Shown piece after piece: positions 28,616 to 37,807 of a stretch of DNA of 64,000 nt (the first letter of the stretch is position 1; each line of letters begins with the position of its first letter). The notes below the pieces were generated by a model. It saw only the letters and a list, made by a program, of their open reading frames with translations, ran no database searches and was not told the origin of the DNA. The position numbers and the translations under genes were made by a program. Location of the stretch: the NCBI RefSeq assembly GCF_900088125.1, contig NZ_FLQT01000003.1, positions 867,071-931,070 on the forward strand, in the 5' to 3' direction. Origin of the DNA: Peptoniphilus pacaensis. Its GTDB lineage: Bacteria > Bacillota > Clostridia > Tissierellales > Peptoniphilaceae.

Positions 28616-29370
28616 ATGTCGATGGCAGATACATCGAGTTCACCTGACATAAGTTTTGGTAAGAGCGTATCCCTTAAGTCAGCCAAATAGTTATTTTCAT
28701 TTTTTAAATTCCGAATTTGAGAAAAAATAGGCTGTATTAAATCGTCAAATGAGCTCAAGACATCCTTGCTTGGTATAATTACAGGTATCTTCTTTAAGTT
28801 TTGTTGGCTAATCTTTTGTTGAACGGCTCCGGTAACTACTGATTTAATATTTGTTAGACTGAAAAACAGATATAAATTTTCAACAGAAAAACCCTCTTTC
28901 CCAGTTATAACGTGAGCATGATTATTAACCCAAAATTTTCCATAAACGTATTGAAGAATTGGGAAGCCTAAATTATCAACAACGGTGCCATCTTCACCGA
29001 GTAAAAGATAAATACCTTCAAAAATATAATCGTTGACATAGTCCATCATTGATGTAGCGCCATAGTAAGGGTATATTTTTTCCATTTTATCTCTTTCTAC
29101 ACTGGAGAGAGGGACTCGCTTAGAGTCGTGGAATTGAATAATATCGTTGACTGTGCCCATATGCCAGTCAGCAGGAAGGGTGCCATTGGTTGAAAATGGA
29201 GAAAAATCAAAAAACCAATCTTTATAGAGAGATTTTGCTAGCTCTTCTAAATTATTGTTTATAAGCCATTTCAAAACACTCGTGGGTGGCGAGGATTTAT
29301 GACGGGGACCACCACCCCATCGTCGTTCTCCGGGAAATAAAGGAGAATGAACGATGAAAGAAGATTTCAT
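28612..29370 (-). CDS. hsdS: Silent inverted HsdS C-terminal half (domain B1)
   Basis: On the minus strand, the HsdS-like portion begins at IR-b (29262) with INNNLEELAKSLYKDWFFDF, contains a second target-recognition domain (ADWHMGTVNDIIQFHDSKRV...) and ends KLMSGELDVSAIDI, the typical HsdS terminus. The open frame extends upstream to an ATG at 29370, but those first 36 residues are unrelated to HsdS and have no ribosome site, so I regard it as an unexpressed cassette. Recombination between IR-a and IR-b would place it in frame after domain A1. Confidence 0.85.
   Translation of the reverse strand: MKSSFIVHSPLFPGERRWGGGPRHKSSPPTSVLKWLINNNLEELAKSLYKDWFFDFSPFSTNGTLPADWHMGTVNDIIQFHDSKRVPLSSVERDKMEKIYPYYGATSMMDYVNDYIFEGIYLLLGEDGTVVDNLGFPILQYVYGKFWVNNHAHVITGKEGFSVENLYLFFSLTNIKSVVTGAVQQKISQQNLKKIPVIIPSKDVLSSFDDLIQPIFSQIRNLKNENNYLADLRDTLLPKLMSGELDVSAIDI
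29247..29262 (-). repeat. Inversion repeat IR-b
   Basis: Minus-strand copy of ATAAACAATAATTTAG at the start of silent half B1. It continues AAGAGC, as in IR-c. Confidence 0.85.
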
Positions 29371-30337
29371 AAGAGATATTATTCAGGAAATGCTGCCCTA
29401 TTTGAACAATGGGCAAAGTGAAAAGTTACAAGAGGTGCTGCAATACACCCTTGCAAATTACGAGCTCATAGAGGATCAACGGCGAGAGAGCCATTCGGAG
29501 CAGAACTATGTAGGGCTGTTTTTGTCCGCAAAGCATATCGAGGGCTGTTCCGAGAAATCGCTTAAATACTATAAGGCAACCATCGAGGCCATGTTGGGCG
29601 AATTGAATAAAGACGTTAAACACATTGTGACAGACGACATCAGAGGCTATCTGAGAGATTATCAGTATAAAAAGAAATCGAGCAAGGTGACCATCGACAA
29701 TATCCGCCGCATTCTTTCCAGCTTCTTTTCGTGGCTGGAGGATGAGGATTATATACTGAAAAGTCCGGTGCGGCGCATACATAAGGTCAAGACAGGAACA
29801 AATATTAAAGAGACTTATTCCGATGAAACATTGGAACTTATGCGGGATAGTTGTACGGCGCTCCGCGACTTGGCGATGATCGATATGCTCGCCTCGACAG
29901 GGATGCGCGTAGGCGAGATGGTGCTATTAAATCGAAACGACATCGACTTCAACGAAAGGGAATGTGTCGTCTTCGGCAAAGGTAGCAAGGAACGGGTGGT
30001 GTATTTCGATGCCCGTACGAAAATTCACTTGCAAAATTACTTGGCTAGCAGAACGGACGACGATCCGGCCCTTTTTGTGTCGCTGAAATCGCCTCACAGA
30101 AGATTGAAAATAGGCGGTGTCGAAGTGCGCCTTCGCGAACTGGGAAGAAGGCTGGGGCTTAACAAGGTACACCCCCACAAATTCAGGCGCACCCTGGCCA
30201 CCATGGCCATCGATAAGGGCATGCCCATTGAGCAGTTGCAGCAGCTTTTGGGGCACAGAAGGATAGATACGACTTTACAATATGCCATGGTGAAGCAGAG
30301 CAATGTAAAGTTGGCTCATAGAAAGTATATTGGGTAG
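29354..30337 (+). CDS. Tyrosine recombinase (XerD-like), predicted hsdS invertase
   Basis: Site-specific recombinase of 327 aa. The N-terminal core-binding SAM-like domain spans about residues 45-150. Catalytic residues are visible: Arg in STGMRVGEM, Lys in GKGSKERVV, HxxR in HPHKFRRT, His in LLGHRRIDTT and the nucleophile Tyr in LQYAMV. It lies between the two hsdS loci; a recombinase in this position in type I loci is known to invert hsdS halves. Its ribosome site AAAGGAGA can pair with TCTCC just upstream, so translation may be damped. ATG 29354 is the chosen start. Confidence 0.93.
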   Translation: MKEDFIRDIIQEMLPYLNNGQSEKLQEVLQYTLANYELIEDQRRESHSEQNYVGLFLSAKHIEGCSEKSLKYYKATIEAMLGELNKDVKHIVTDDIRGYLRDYQYKKKSSKVTIDNIRRILSSFFSWLEDEDYILKSPVRRIHKVKTGTNIKETYSDETLELMRDSCTALRDLAMIDMLASTGMRVGEMVLLNRNDIDFNERECVVFGKGSKERVVYFDARTKIHLQNYLASRTDDDPALFVSLKSPHRRLKIGGVEVRLRELGRRLGLNKVHPHKFRRTLATMAIDKGMPIEQLQQLLGHRRIDTTLQYAMVKQSNVKLAHRKYIG

Positions 30338-30349
30338 GAAGGACAAATA

Positions 30350-31489
30350 ATGACTGAATGGATGGAGTGCAAAATATCAGACATCGGAACGGTTGTTGGT
30401 GGCGCAACACCTTCGACAAAGAGGCCGGAGAATTATGATGGTGGAACAATAGCATGGATAACACCAAAGGACTTATCGACATTTAGGGGAAGATACATAG
30501 AGCGAGGAGAAAGGAATATTACTCAAAAAGGGCTTAAAAGTTGTTCTACACAGCTATTGCCGGAGAACACAGTTTTGTTTTCTTCCAGGGCCCCAATTGG
30601 CTATGTAGCCATTGCTGCAAATGAAGTGTGTACCAATCAAGGATTCAAGAGCGTTATGCCAAATGAAAACATTGACCCAATCTTTTTGTATTATTTGCTT
30701 AAATATAACAAAGAAAAAATAGAAGCTATGGGAAGCGGAACAACATTTAAAGAAGTATCGGGCAATACGATGAAGAATATCATTGTTTCTATTCCGAAAG
30801 ACAAGAAAACACAAGAGAAGATAGCCTTGGTTCTTGGATCACTGGACGATAAAATCGAGAAAAATGAGAGTATAAACAATAATTTAGAAGAGCAAGCAAT
30901 GGCGATTTTTAAATCTTGGTTTATAGATTTCGAGCCGTATAATGGAAATATTCCGCCTGATTGGAAGGAATATAAGCTTAGTGAGTTCCTACCCGTAATA
31001 ACCGGCAAAAAAAATGCAAATGTCTCTTCAAGCAGTGGTCTGTACCCGTTTTTCAGCTGCTCTCAAGATATTTCTTGGACGGATGACTATTCATTTGAAG
31101 GGAGTGCAATCCTTGTCGCTGGAAACGGCGATTTTAACGCAAAATTTTATAATGGGAAATTTGAGGCTTATCAGCGAACTTATGTCTTAATTCCACACAA
31201 TGAAAAATACTCTGCATGGCTGTATTATGCAATTAAGCATAATCTTAATAAAATTACGTTAGCCGCCCGCGGATCGGTCATTAAGTTTATTACGAAAGGA
31301 AACCTCGAAAACTTTTCGTTTTATGCCCCAAGAGATCTTGAAGATTTTCATATCATTGACTATTTTAACGCAGTCAATAATCACATCGCTTCGATCCGAG
31401 AAGAAAACATTAGACTTTCCGAGTTAAGAGACGCACTCTTACCAAAGCTAATGTCTGGCGAAATCAATGTTTCCGATATTGAGGTTTAA
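30350..31489 (+). CDS. hsdS: Type I restriction-modification specificity subunit HsdS (full length)
   Basis: DNA-recognition subunit of 379 aa with two target-recognition domains: A2 (about residues 1-150), a conserved spacer helix (KIALVLGSLDDKIEKNESINNNLEEQAMAIFKSWFIDF, about 160-205), B2 (about 205-340) and the terminal helix (LSELRDALLPKLMSGEINVSDIEV). The inversion repeat IR-c lies at the INNNL codons in the central helix and IR-d overlaps the region just after the stop, so the B2 half can be exchanged. Start ATG follows GGAAGGAC. In the present orientation this is the only complete HsdS of the locus. Confidence 0.93.
   Translation: MTEWMECKISDIGTVVGGATPSTKRPENYDGGTIAWITPKDLSTFRGRYIERGERNITQKGLKSCSTQLLPENTVLFSSRAPIGYVAIAANEVCTNQGFKSVMPNENIDPIFLYYLLKYNKEKIEAMGSGTTFKEVSGNTMKNIIVSIPKDKKTQEKIALVLGSLDDKIEKNESINNNLEEQAMAIFKSWFIDFEPYNGNIPPDWKEYKLSEFLPVITGKKNANVSSSSGLYPFFSCSQDISWTDDYSFEGSAILVAGNGDFNAKFYNGKFEAYQRTYVLIPHNEKYSAWLYYAIKHNLNKITLAARGSVIKFITKGNLENFSFYAPRDLEDFHIIDYFNAVNNHIASIREENIRLSELRDALLPKLMSGEINVSDIEV
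30872..30887 (+). repeat. Inversion repeat IR-c
   Basis: ATAAACAATAATTTAG within the central helix of the complete hsdS, at the junction of halves A2 and B2. Confidence 0.85.
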
Positions 31490-31493
31490 GCCA

Positions 31494-31509
31494 CTAAATT
31501 ATTGTTTAT
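31494..31509 (-). repeat. Inversion repeat IR-d
   Basis: Reverse copy of the 16-bp repeat four bases after the complete hsdS stop. With IR-c it bounds half B2. The bases inside (TAAGCC.CTAAATT) match those next to IR-a. Confidence 0.85.
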
Positions 31510-31577
31510 ATTAACCCCTGTCATAATAGCAAAAGAAGATTTAAAATAGATTTAGAAAGGCGAAAGGAGAATCCATC

Positions 31578-34500
31578 ATGTCATTTACTTTCATAGAAGC
31601 GGATTACGAAAATTCAATCATTGAATTATTTCAAAATGAATTAGGCTATGAGCACGTCTATGGTCCTGACATTGAAAGGGATTTTGACAGCCCTCTTTAT
31701 GAGGAGATCTTAGTGGATTCTCTGCATCGTTTAAATGGCGACTTGCCGGAGGCCGCTATTCAAGATGCCTTGTTCAAACTTAAAAATTTTGAAATTGGGG
31801 AATTGGCCCATAAAAATGCTGTTTTTATGGAGTATCTGCAAAACGGTATTCCGGTGAGCTTTTTTGTAAAGGGCGAGGAACGTTCTTCCATTGTCTATCT
31901 TGTGGACTATAAAAACGTCGACAACAATTCCTTTATCGTCGCTAATCAGTGGACTTTTATCGAGAACAGCGAAAAGCGACCGGATATTATTCTTTTTTTA
32001 AACGGCTTGCCCGTTGTATTGGTTGAACTGAAGTCGCCCTCTAGGGAAGAGACAGATGTGTCCGAAGCCTATCGGCAGTTGCGCAACTATATGCAGGAAA
32101 TTCCGTCGATGTTTGTTTACAATGCCATCTGTGTCATGAGCGACCACCTGACCTCCAAGGCCGGCACCATTACCTCCGGCGAAGATCGATTTATGGAATG
32201 GAAGACCAAAGACGGGAGCTACGAAAACACACAGTACGCGCAGTTCGATACTTTCTTCGAAGGCTTATTTCAAAAGGAGCGCCTCCTCGACATCATCAAG
32301 AACTTTATTTGTTTTTCAAATGAGGGATTGGACTCGTTTAAAATTCTCGCCGGATACCATCAGTATTTTGCGGTGAGAAAGGCCATCGAGTCGACGAAAA
32401 GAGCCACAGTCACCGACGGCAAGGGCGGCGTTTTTTGGCATACACAAGGAAGCGGCAAATCTCTTTCCATGGTTTTTTATGCCCATCTGTTGCAGGAAGC
32501 TTTGGACAGCCCGACCATCGTCGTGCTCACGGACCGAAATGATTTGGACGATCAGCTTTACGGGCAATTTGCAAAGTGCAAGGACTTTTTGCGCCAGGAA
32601 CCGGTTCAAGCCGAAAGCCGCAGCGATTTAAAATCTCTGCTCGCCGGTCGCCGGGCCAACGGCATTTTGTTTACGACGATGCAAAAGTTTGAGGAGTCTG
32701 ACGAGCCCTTATCTGAGCGCCGCAATATTATTGTCATGGCGGATGAAGCTCACAGAGGCCAGTACGGATTGGCCGAAAAAATTAAGATATCGAAGAATGA
32801 AGATGGCGAGGATGTGGCGAAGCGCGTGGTAGGTACGGCGCGCGTGATTCGTAATGCACTTCCAAATGCTACATATATCGGTTTTACCGGTACACCGATT
32901 TCGTCGAAGGACCGCAGTACGCGGGAGGTCTTTGGCGACTACATCGACATTTACGACATGACCCAGGCCGTCGAAGACGGGGCGACGCGGCCGGTTTATT
33001 ACGAGAGCCGCGTCATTAAATTAAATCTCGATCGCGCTACGCTACAGCTGATTGACGCGGAGTACGACCTCATGGCTCTGAATGCGGATGAGGAAGTCAT
33101 TGAAAAGAGCAAGCGTGAGCTTGGGCGAATGGAAGCCGTGCTCGGAAATGACAACACGATCAATTCCCTTGTTACGGATATTCTTGACCATTACGAAAAT
33201 AATCGCGAAGATTTGTTGACGGGCAAGGCGATGATCGTCGCTTATTCCCGACCGATTGCCATGAAAATTTATAAGCGAATTTTGGAACTGCGGCCGGATT
33301 GGACTGAAAAGGTCGGCGTCGTTATGACCTCCGGTAATAATGACCCGGAAGAATGGCGGCAAATTATCGGCAACAAACATCATAAGGAAGAACTTGCGAA
33401 GAAATTTAAGGATAACGACAGTCCCATGAAGATCGCCATAGTGGTGGATATGTGGTTGACGGGCTTTGATGTCCCGTCTCTTGCCACCATGTATGTCTAC
33501 AAGCCGATGGCGGGCCATAATCTGATGCAGGCCATTGCTCGCGTCAATCGCGTGTTCCGCGACAAAGAGGGCGGCCTGGTTGTGGACTATGTCGGGATTG
33601 CCGGCGCGTTGAAGCGGGCGATGAATGACTATACGGCTCGCGACAAAAAGAACTATGGCGATCCCGATATAGCAACAGCAGCGTATCCGAAATTCTTGGA
33701 AAAATTGGCGGTATGTCGCGATAAATTCCACGGCTATGATTACTCGAAATTCCGTGAAGGCACGGATCTTGAAAGGGCAAAGACCATTAGCGGCGCCGTG
33801 AATTTCATAATGGACAGAGAAAAAATTGAGGACAAAGACTCTTTTGTAAAAGAAGCCCTTATGCTTCACCAGGCCCTTTCTCTGTGTTCGTCATTGGTCG
33901 AGGAAGAGGACAGATTTGAAGCAGCTTTCTTTGAAGCCGTTCGTGTGCTTGTCCTTCGGCTGAGCAATAACGGAGCCGGAGGCAAAATTTCGTTGCCGGA
34001 AGTCAATGCGAGAATAAATGAATTGTTGAAGCAAAGCATTAAGAGCGACGGCGTCATTAATCTTTTTTCGGATATTCGGGAGGAGTTTTCCTTATTTGAT
34101 CCGAAATTTCTCGAAGAAGTCGCGAATATGAAAGAAAAAAATTTAGCTGTCGAACTGTTAAAAAAATTAATCGCAGAGCAGGTATCCATTTACCGAAGAA
34201 CCAATGTGGTGAAGTCGGAGAAGTTCAGTGAGATTATGCAACGTTCTCTCAACGCGTATCTTAACGGGATGCTGACCAATGAAGAGGTCATCGCGGAAAT
34301 GCTGAAGCTCGCCAAGCAGATTAAAGATGCACAAGAAGAAGGGGACAAGCTCGGGTTGACGGCGGATGAACTTGCCTTTTATGATGCCCTGACAAAGCCG
34401 GAAGCTATTAAAGATTTTTACGAAAACGACGAGCTGATCGCCATAACAAAAGAATTGACTGAGGCTCTTCGAAAAAACAAAACAATCGACTGGCAGAAAC

Positions 34501-34724
34501 GAGAGTCGGCGAGAGCCAAAATGCGTATGCTCATCAAAAAGCTTTTGAAAAAGCATAAATATCCACCCGAAGGCATGGAAGATGCGGTTCAAACGGTTAT
34601 GACGCAATGTGAGCTGTGGACCGATAATGTTAACTTCGAAGAGGACGGATATGTTTACTCATATAGAGATTATGCCGGTGAATCTATGCCGCTGGCAGCG
34701 GACGATGGAGTGAAATATAATTAA
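31578..34724 (+). CDS. hsdR: Type I restriction endonuclease subunit HsdR
   Basis: Motor and nuclease subunit of 1048 aa, a normal HsdR length. The N-terminal endonuclease domain has the PD-(D/E)xK core RPDIILFLNGLPVVLVELKSP (about residue 135), followed by the SF2 translocase with Walker A HTQGSGKSLS (about residue 290), DEAH-type ADEAHRG, GFTGTPI, and a C-terminal helical domain that docks to HsdM. It starts 88 bases after the complete hsdS behind CGAAAGGAG. IR-d lies in that gap, so inversions never separate hsdR from its ribosome site. Confidence 0.95.
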   Translation: MSFTFIEADYENSIIELFQNELGYEHVYGPDIERDFDSPLYEEILVDSLHRLNGDLPEAAIQDALFKLKNFEIGELAHKNAVFMEYLQNGIPVSFFVKGEERSSIVYLVDYKNVDNNSFIVANQWTFIENSEKRPDIILFLNGLPVVLVELKSPSREETDVSEAYRQLRNYMQEIPSMFVYNAICVMSDHLTSKAGTITSGEDRFMEWKTKDGSYENTQYAQFDTFFEGLFQKERLLDIIKNFICFSNEGLDSFKILAGYHQYFAVRKAIESTKRATVTDGKGGVFWHTQGSGKSLSMVFYAHLLQEALDSPTIVVLTDRNDLDDQLYGQFAKCKDFLRQEPVQAESRSDLKSLLAGRRANGILFTTMQKFEESDEPLSERRNIIVMADEAHRGQYGLAEKIKISKNEDGEDVAKRVVGTARVIRNALPNATYIGFTGTPISSKDRSTREVFGDYIDIYDMTQAVEDGATRPVYYESRVIKLNLDRATLQLIDAEYDLMALNADEEVIEKSKRELGRMEAVLGNDNTINSLVTDILDHYENNREDLLTGKAMIVAYSRPIAMKIYKRILELRPDWTEKVGVVMTSGNNDPEEWRQIIGNKHHKEELAKKFKDNDSPMKIAIVVDMWLTGFDVPSLATMYVYKPMAGHNLMQAIARVNRVFRDKEGGLVVDYVGIAGALKRAMNDYTARDKKNYGDPDIATAAYPKFLEKLAVCRDKFHGYDYSKFREGTDLERAKTISGAVNFIMDREKIEDKDSFVKEALMLHQALSLCSSLVEEEDRFEAAFFEAVRVLVLRLSNNGAGGKISLPEVNARINELLKQSIKSDGVINLFSDIREEFSLFDPKFLEEVANMKEKNLAVELLKKLIAEQVSIYRRTNVVKSEKFSEIMQRSLNAYLNGMLTNEEVIAEMLKLAKQIKDAQEEGDKLGLTADELAFYDALTKPEAIKDFYENDELIAITKELTEALRKNKTIDWQKRESARAKMRMLIKKLLKKHKYPPEGMEDAVQTVMTQCELWTDNVNFEEDGYVYSYRDYAGESMPLAADDGVKYN

Positions 34725-34806
34725 TTCGTTTAATTTATGGAGACCTGTAGGTGAGCAGAGAAAAATGGAAAGACTTTATTGAAGTTCATTGAACTGAATA
34801 TGAAAC

Positions 34807-34885
34807 AAAGGATAGGCCCTCGCCTATCCTTTTCTATTGCGTATTTGCATGAAATCGCCACTTTTTAAACTGCGTATTTGTAAGT
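34807..34885 (+). repeat. 79-bp direct repeat, copy 1 (contains a terminator)
   Basis: This stretch recurs at 36246-36324 with about six mismatches. It includes a hairpin AAGGATAGG/CCTATCCTT (34808-34831) that could terminate hsdR, and two TGCGTATTTG words 33 bases apart. The two copies flank lrgAB. Confidence 0.8.
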
Positions 34886-34950
34886 AGAGCTGTTTTTCCT
34901 CCTCGTCAAGTATTGCCAAGCCTCTTCCCACTCCTTTGCGCTCTTATCTT

Positions 34951-35652
34951 TTATAGGCCAAGCAGGCGAATTAACAGGGGCAGAACGATAGAGGCGATAA
35001 TGGCGTGCAGACCGATGGTTAAACCGCTCATGGCGCCTTCCACTTCGCCCAGCTTCATGGCGTAGCTGGTGCCAACGGCGTGGGCGGCGGTGCCGATGCC
35101 GAGGCCCTTGGACACGGGATTTTTAATTTTCGCAAGCTTGATGCAGTAGGGCGCGATCACGGCGCCGAAAATGCCTGTAAGGATGACGAACATCACGGTA
35201 ATGGAGACGATCCAGCCCATTTTGTCGGAGATTTCCATGGCGACGGCGGTGGTGACGGATTTCGGAATGGACGCGAGAACCACCTCTTCGGGAATAGCCA
35301 GGGCATTTCCCAAGAACACCACAAAGAACACGACGAAAATACAGCCCACGGTCACGGAAATTAAAATCGGTACAAAATATTTTAAGAGATTGTCCTTTTG
35401 CTTATAAAGGCTCACGCCGATGACCAGGGCCTGAACCGGCGAAATCAGCGTCTGAATCAGATTGCCGCCGATTTGGTAATTCTCTAAGGGAATATCGAAG
35501 AGGGAGAGGACCAGAATGATGGCGATAATAGTAAATAGGAGGGGATTTAAAATCGCGAGGTGAAAGCGGGCGCTGAGCTTCGAAAATAAAATAAAAAACA
35601 GAAGGGAGATGACCAGCCCGAAATAGGGGGTTTGCGTGATAAGATCAAGCAT
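34951..35652 (-). CDS. lrgB: LrgB-family protein (CidB/LrgB)
   Basis: Polytopic membrane protein of 233 aa with about eight hydrophobic segments. LrgB features include FVVFLGNALAIPEEVVLASIPKSVTTAVAMEISDKMG and the C-terminal GLGIGTAAHAVGTSYAMKLGEVEGAMSGL. LrgAB proteins modulate murein hydrolase activity and, in some species, transport pyruvate; which applies here is unknown. Its start overlaps the end of lrgA by eight bases, so the two are cotranscribed. The operon is bracketed by a 79-bp direct repeat. Confidence 0.88.
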   Translation of the reverse strand: MLDLITQTPYFGLVISLLFFILFSKLSARFHLAILNPLLFTIIAIILVLSLFDIPLENYQIGGNLIQTLISPVQALVIGVSLYKQKDNLLKYFVPILISVTVGCIFVVFFVVFLGNALAIPEEVVLASIPKSVTTAVAMEISDKMGWIVSITVMFVILTGIFGAVIAPYCIKLAKIKNPVSKGLGIGTAAHAVGTSYAMKLGEVEGAMSGLTIGLHAIIASIVLPLLIRLLGL

Positions 35653-36016
35653 CCTTTTTACCTCCCGTCCTTTTTTTCTGCAGAGCGATGATCCCGTCGC
35701 TCACTTTTCCGGTGACCATCATGGTGGCGCCGGTGGAAACGACGACGACGAGGAAAATTTTCAGCCAGACCACGTGGGAAAATTCCAAAAAGTACTCCAT
35801 GATGGCGACGCCTGCGGGAATAAAGACGAAGGCCAAGTATTTGTTGGACATTTGGATCACGTCTTTCAACTGATCCAATTTAACAATTTTGAATTCGAGC
35901 AAGAGAAACAAAATCAAAGCGGCGATAATCGTGCCGGGAAAGGGAAAGGGCAACAGACCGGAAATCATTTGGCCCAAAAGCGCCGTCCCAAAGAGAACGA
36001 ATAATTGGAATAACAC
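35645..36016 (-). CDS. lrgA: LrgA/CidA-family holin-like protein
   Basis: Small membrane protein of 123 aa with four hydrophobic segments. GTG at 36016 is chosen because AAGGAG lies seven bases away; an ATG further upstream at 36049 adds 11 charged residues without a ribosome site. Family features are GTALLGQMISGLLPFPFPGTIIAALILFLLLEF and SNKYLAFVFIPAGVAIMEYF. Functions with LrgB as a holin/antiholin-like or transport complex. Confidence 0.87.
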   Translation of the reverse strand: MLFQLFVLFGTALLGQMISGLLPFPFPGTIIAALILFLLLEFKIVKLDQLKDVIQMSNKYLAFVFIPAGVAIMEYFLEFSHVVWLKIFLVVVVSTGATMMVTGKVSDGIIALQKKRTGGKKDA

Positions 36017-36049
36017 GTTTTCACTCCTTACTAGGTCTTTTTTATTCAT

Positions 36050-36521
36050 AGCCCATCTAATATATAAAACAAAGGGCTTGCTGACAAGGCATAAATCAAA
36101 AATGGCGTCAATACAAGGTACTTACCTCGTAGTCATGCAAAGTACTAAATTATGAGGGCGGCGGTTTGGAATGGGAAAAGCAGGAAAAAGAAAAATGTTT
36201 TTTAAAACAGATGAAGTGAAATTCGACGAATGTCAGCAAAAATGAAAAGGATAGTTCCTCGCCCATCCTTTTCTATTGCGTATTTGCATTAAATCGGCAC
36301 TATTTAAACTGCGTATTTGTAAGTCGGTTTATTTTTTACCGGCAGAAGCTTAGCTTGCCGGTCTATTCCTTCATTTTTTAGCGCTCTTATGAGCGCTTTT
36401 TTCTTCTCCCGCAAGACGAAACTGTCGTCTTTTAATTTACAATATAGAAAAAAGGCGTGACTTTTTCCTAAAACAAGATACAATAGAGCATAATCAAGAA
36501 TGTTTTTAAGGGGGGTTTCGT
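36050..36521. other. Gene-free region between lrgA and the MFS gene
   Basis: About 470 bases without a supported gene. It contains the second 79-bp repeat (36246-36324), hairpins ACCGGCA/TGCCGGT (36338-36362), AGCGCTC/GAGCGCT plus T run (36380-36402) and AAGACGA/TCGTCTT plus T run (36413-36434), and a possible promoter GTGACT/TACAAT (about 36457-36484) for the MFS gene. Confidence 0.6.
36246..36324 (+). repeat. 79-bp direct repeat, copy 2
   Basis: Second copy of the repeat at 34807-34885, same orientation, offset 1439 bases, including the hairpin and both TGCGTATTTG words. Confidence 0.8.
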
Positions 36522-37796
36522 ATGAATGGTGAAATGAATCAAAAGAGCGGCTTTCACTACGCCTGGGTCATTATGGTGGTGGCCATGTTGGTCCTCGGGG
36601 TCTATGTGCCGGTGGTGAATTCTCTGTCCAACACTTGGCAGATCGCCGTGACCGAGGATTTGGGCTTTTCCCGCACGGCCTTTTCCTTAACGGGTACCAT
36701 TACTCAAGCCGTGGGGATTTTTCTCGGCCCCGTGATTTCGGTGGTCCTGACGAAATATAATTTCAAACGCATTTGGACGGCATCGGCCATCGCCTTTGCA
36801 GCGGCGGTTTTCGGCTACTCCCTGGCGCAAAATCAGTATCATTTCTACGCCCTGGGCCTCGTCGTCGGTGCCGCCTACATTACCACGGCGCAAATTCCCA
36901 TGATGATGCTCATTAACAATTGGTTTACGGAGAAGAAGGGCCTGGCCACCTCCATCGCCGTCTCCGGCATTTCCGCCGGCGGCGCCCTGTTGAGTCCTTT
37001 GGTCAACGGCCTCATCGACCACGTGGGCTGGCGCATGTCTTATCGGGTCTATGCCCTGATTATTTTGGCGCTGGCCGTGGTCTTCGGTTTCTTTTTGATC
37101 TATCTCAGGCCGGAAGACAAGGGCTTGAAACCCTACGGTTATAAGGAAGGCGACGAGGGCGAGGCGGTTCAAAGTGCGGATTCCAATAAATCCTTAAATG
37201 TGGGCCTATCAATCGCCGCATCCATGTCCTGCAGCTTTTTCATCTTCCTGCTTTTGGGCTCGGCGATGAACGGCTTGGCCAACGGGGCCTCGCTGCAATT
37301 TCCGCCGGCACTTCAGGAAGCGGCGGGCTTTCAAACGGCGGGGACCGTAGTTTCCATTTACCTCCTCCTCGGCGTCTTCGGCAAGCTGCTCTTGGGCCGC
37401 ATCGCCGACAAATACGGCATCTACCACGCCATTATTTTCGGCGCATCCACTTTGGCCTTAAGCTTTGTGGCCATGCTCTTCGTGCCTTTTGCCTGGGGAC
37501 CCTGGCTCGTGGCTGTAGTCTTCGGCTTCGGGCTGGCCCTGGGCTCGGTCCTGCCGCCCTTGGTCACCGCGTCGATCTACGGGCGCGCCATGTACGGCGA
37601 GGCCTATGGCTTCGTCCAATCCTCCGTCCAAGTAGGGGCGGCCTTCGGGCCTCTGCTCGTGTCCTTTATTTTCGACTCCTCGGGCAGCTACTACTTGGCA
37701 TGGATCATTAACATCGGCTTCGCACTGCTCACGGGCCTCTTGTGGTTCCTCGCCCACAAAAACGCCCAAGCTTTTGCGGGTAAAACGGAAAAATAA
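36522..37796 (+). CDS. MFS transporter, OFA (oxalate/formate antiporter-like) family
   Basis: Twelve-segment membrane carrier of 424 aa. The beginning (FHYAWVIMVVAMLVLGVYVPVVNSLSNTWQ) and QIPMMMLINNWFTEKKGLATSIAVSGISAGG match OFA/monocarboxylate-type MFS proteins. The substrate is probably an organic anion or peptide-derived acid, but this is inference. It sits 11 bases before an M20 peptidase gene, so a transport-then-hydrolysis pair for an acylated amino acid or small peptide is plausible. ATG 36522 follows GGGGGG. Confidence 0.82.
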   Translation: MNGEMNQKSGFHYAWVIMVVAMLVLGVYVPVVNSLSNTWQIAVTEDLGFSRTAFSLTGTITQAVGIFLGPVISVVLTKYNFKRIWTASAIAFAAAVFGYSLAQNQYHFYALGLVVGAAYITTAQIPMMMLINNWFTEKKGLATSIAVSGISAGGALLSPLVNGLIDHVGWRMSYRVYALIILALAVVFGFFLIYLRPEDKGLKPYGYKEGDEGEAVQSADSNKSLNVGLSIAASMSCSFFIFLLLGSAMNGLANGASLQFPPALQEAAGFQTAGTVVSIYLLLGVFGKLLLGRIADKYGIYHAIIFGASTLALSFVAMLFVPFAWGPWLVAVVFGFGLALGSVLPPLVTASIYGRAMYGEAYGFVQSSVQVGAAFGPLLVSFIFDSSGSYYLAWIINIGFALLTGLLWFLAHKNAQAFAGKTEK

Positions 37797-37807
37797 AGGA
37801 GGCATAG

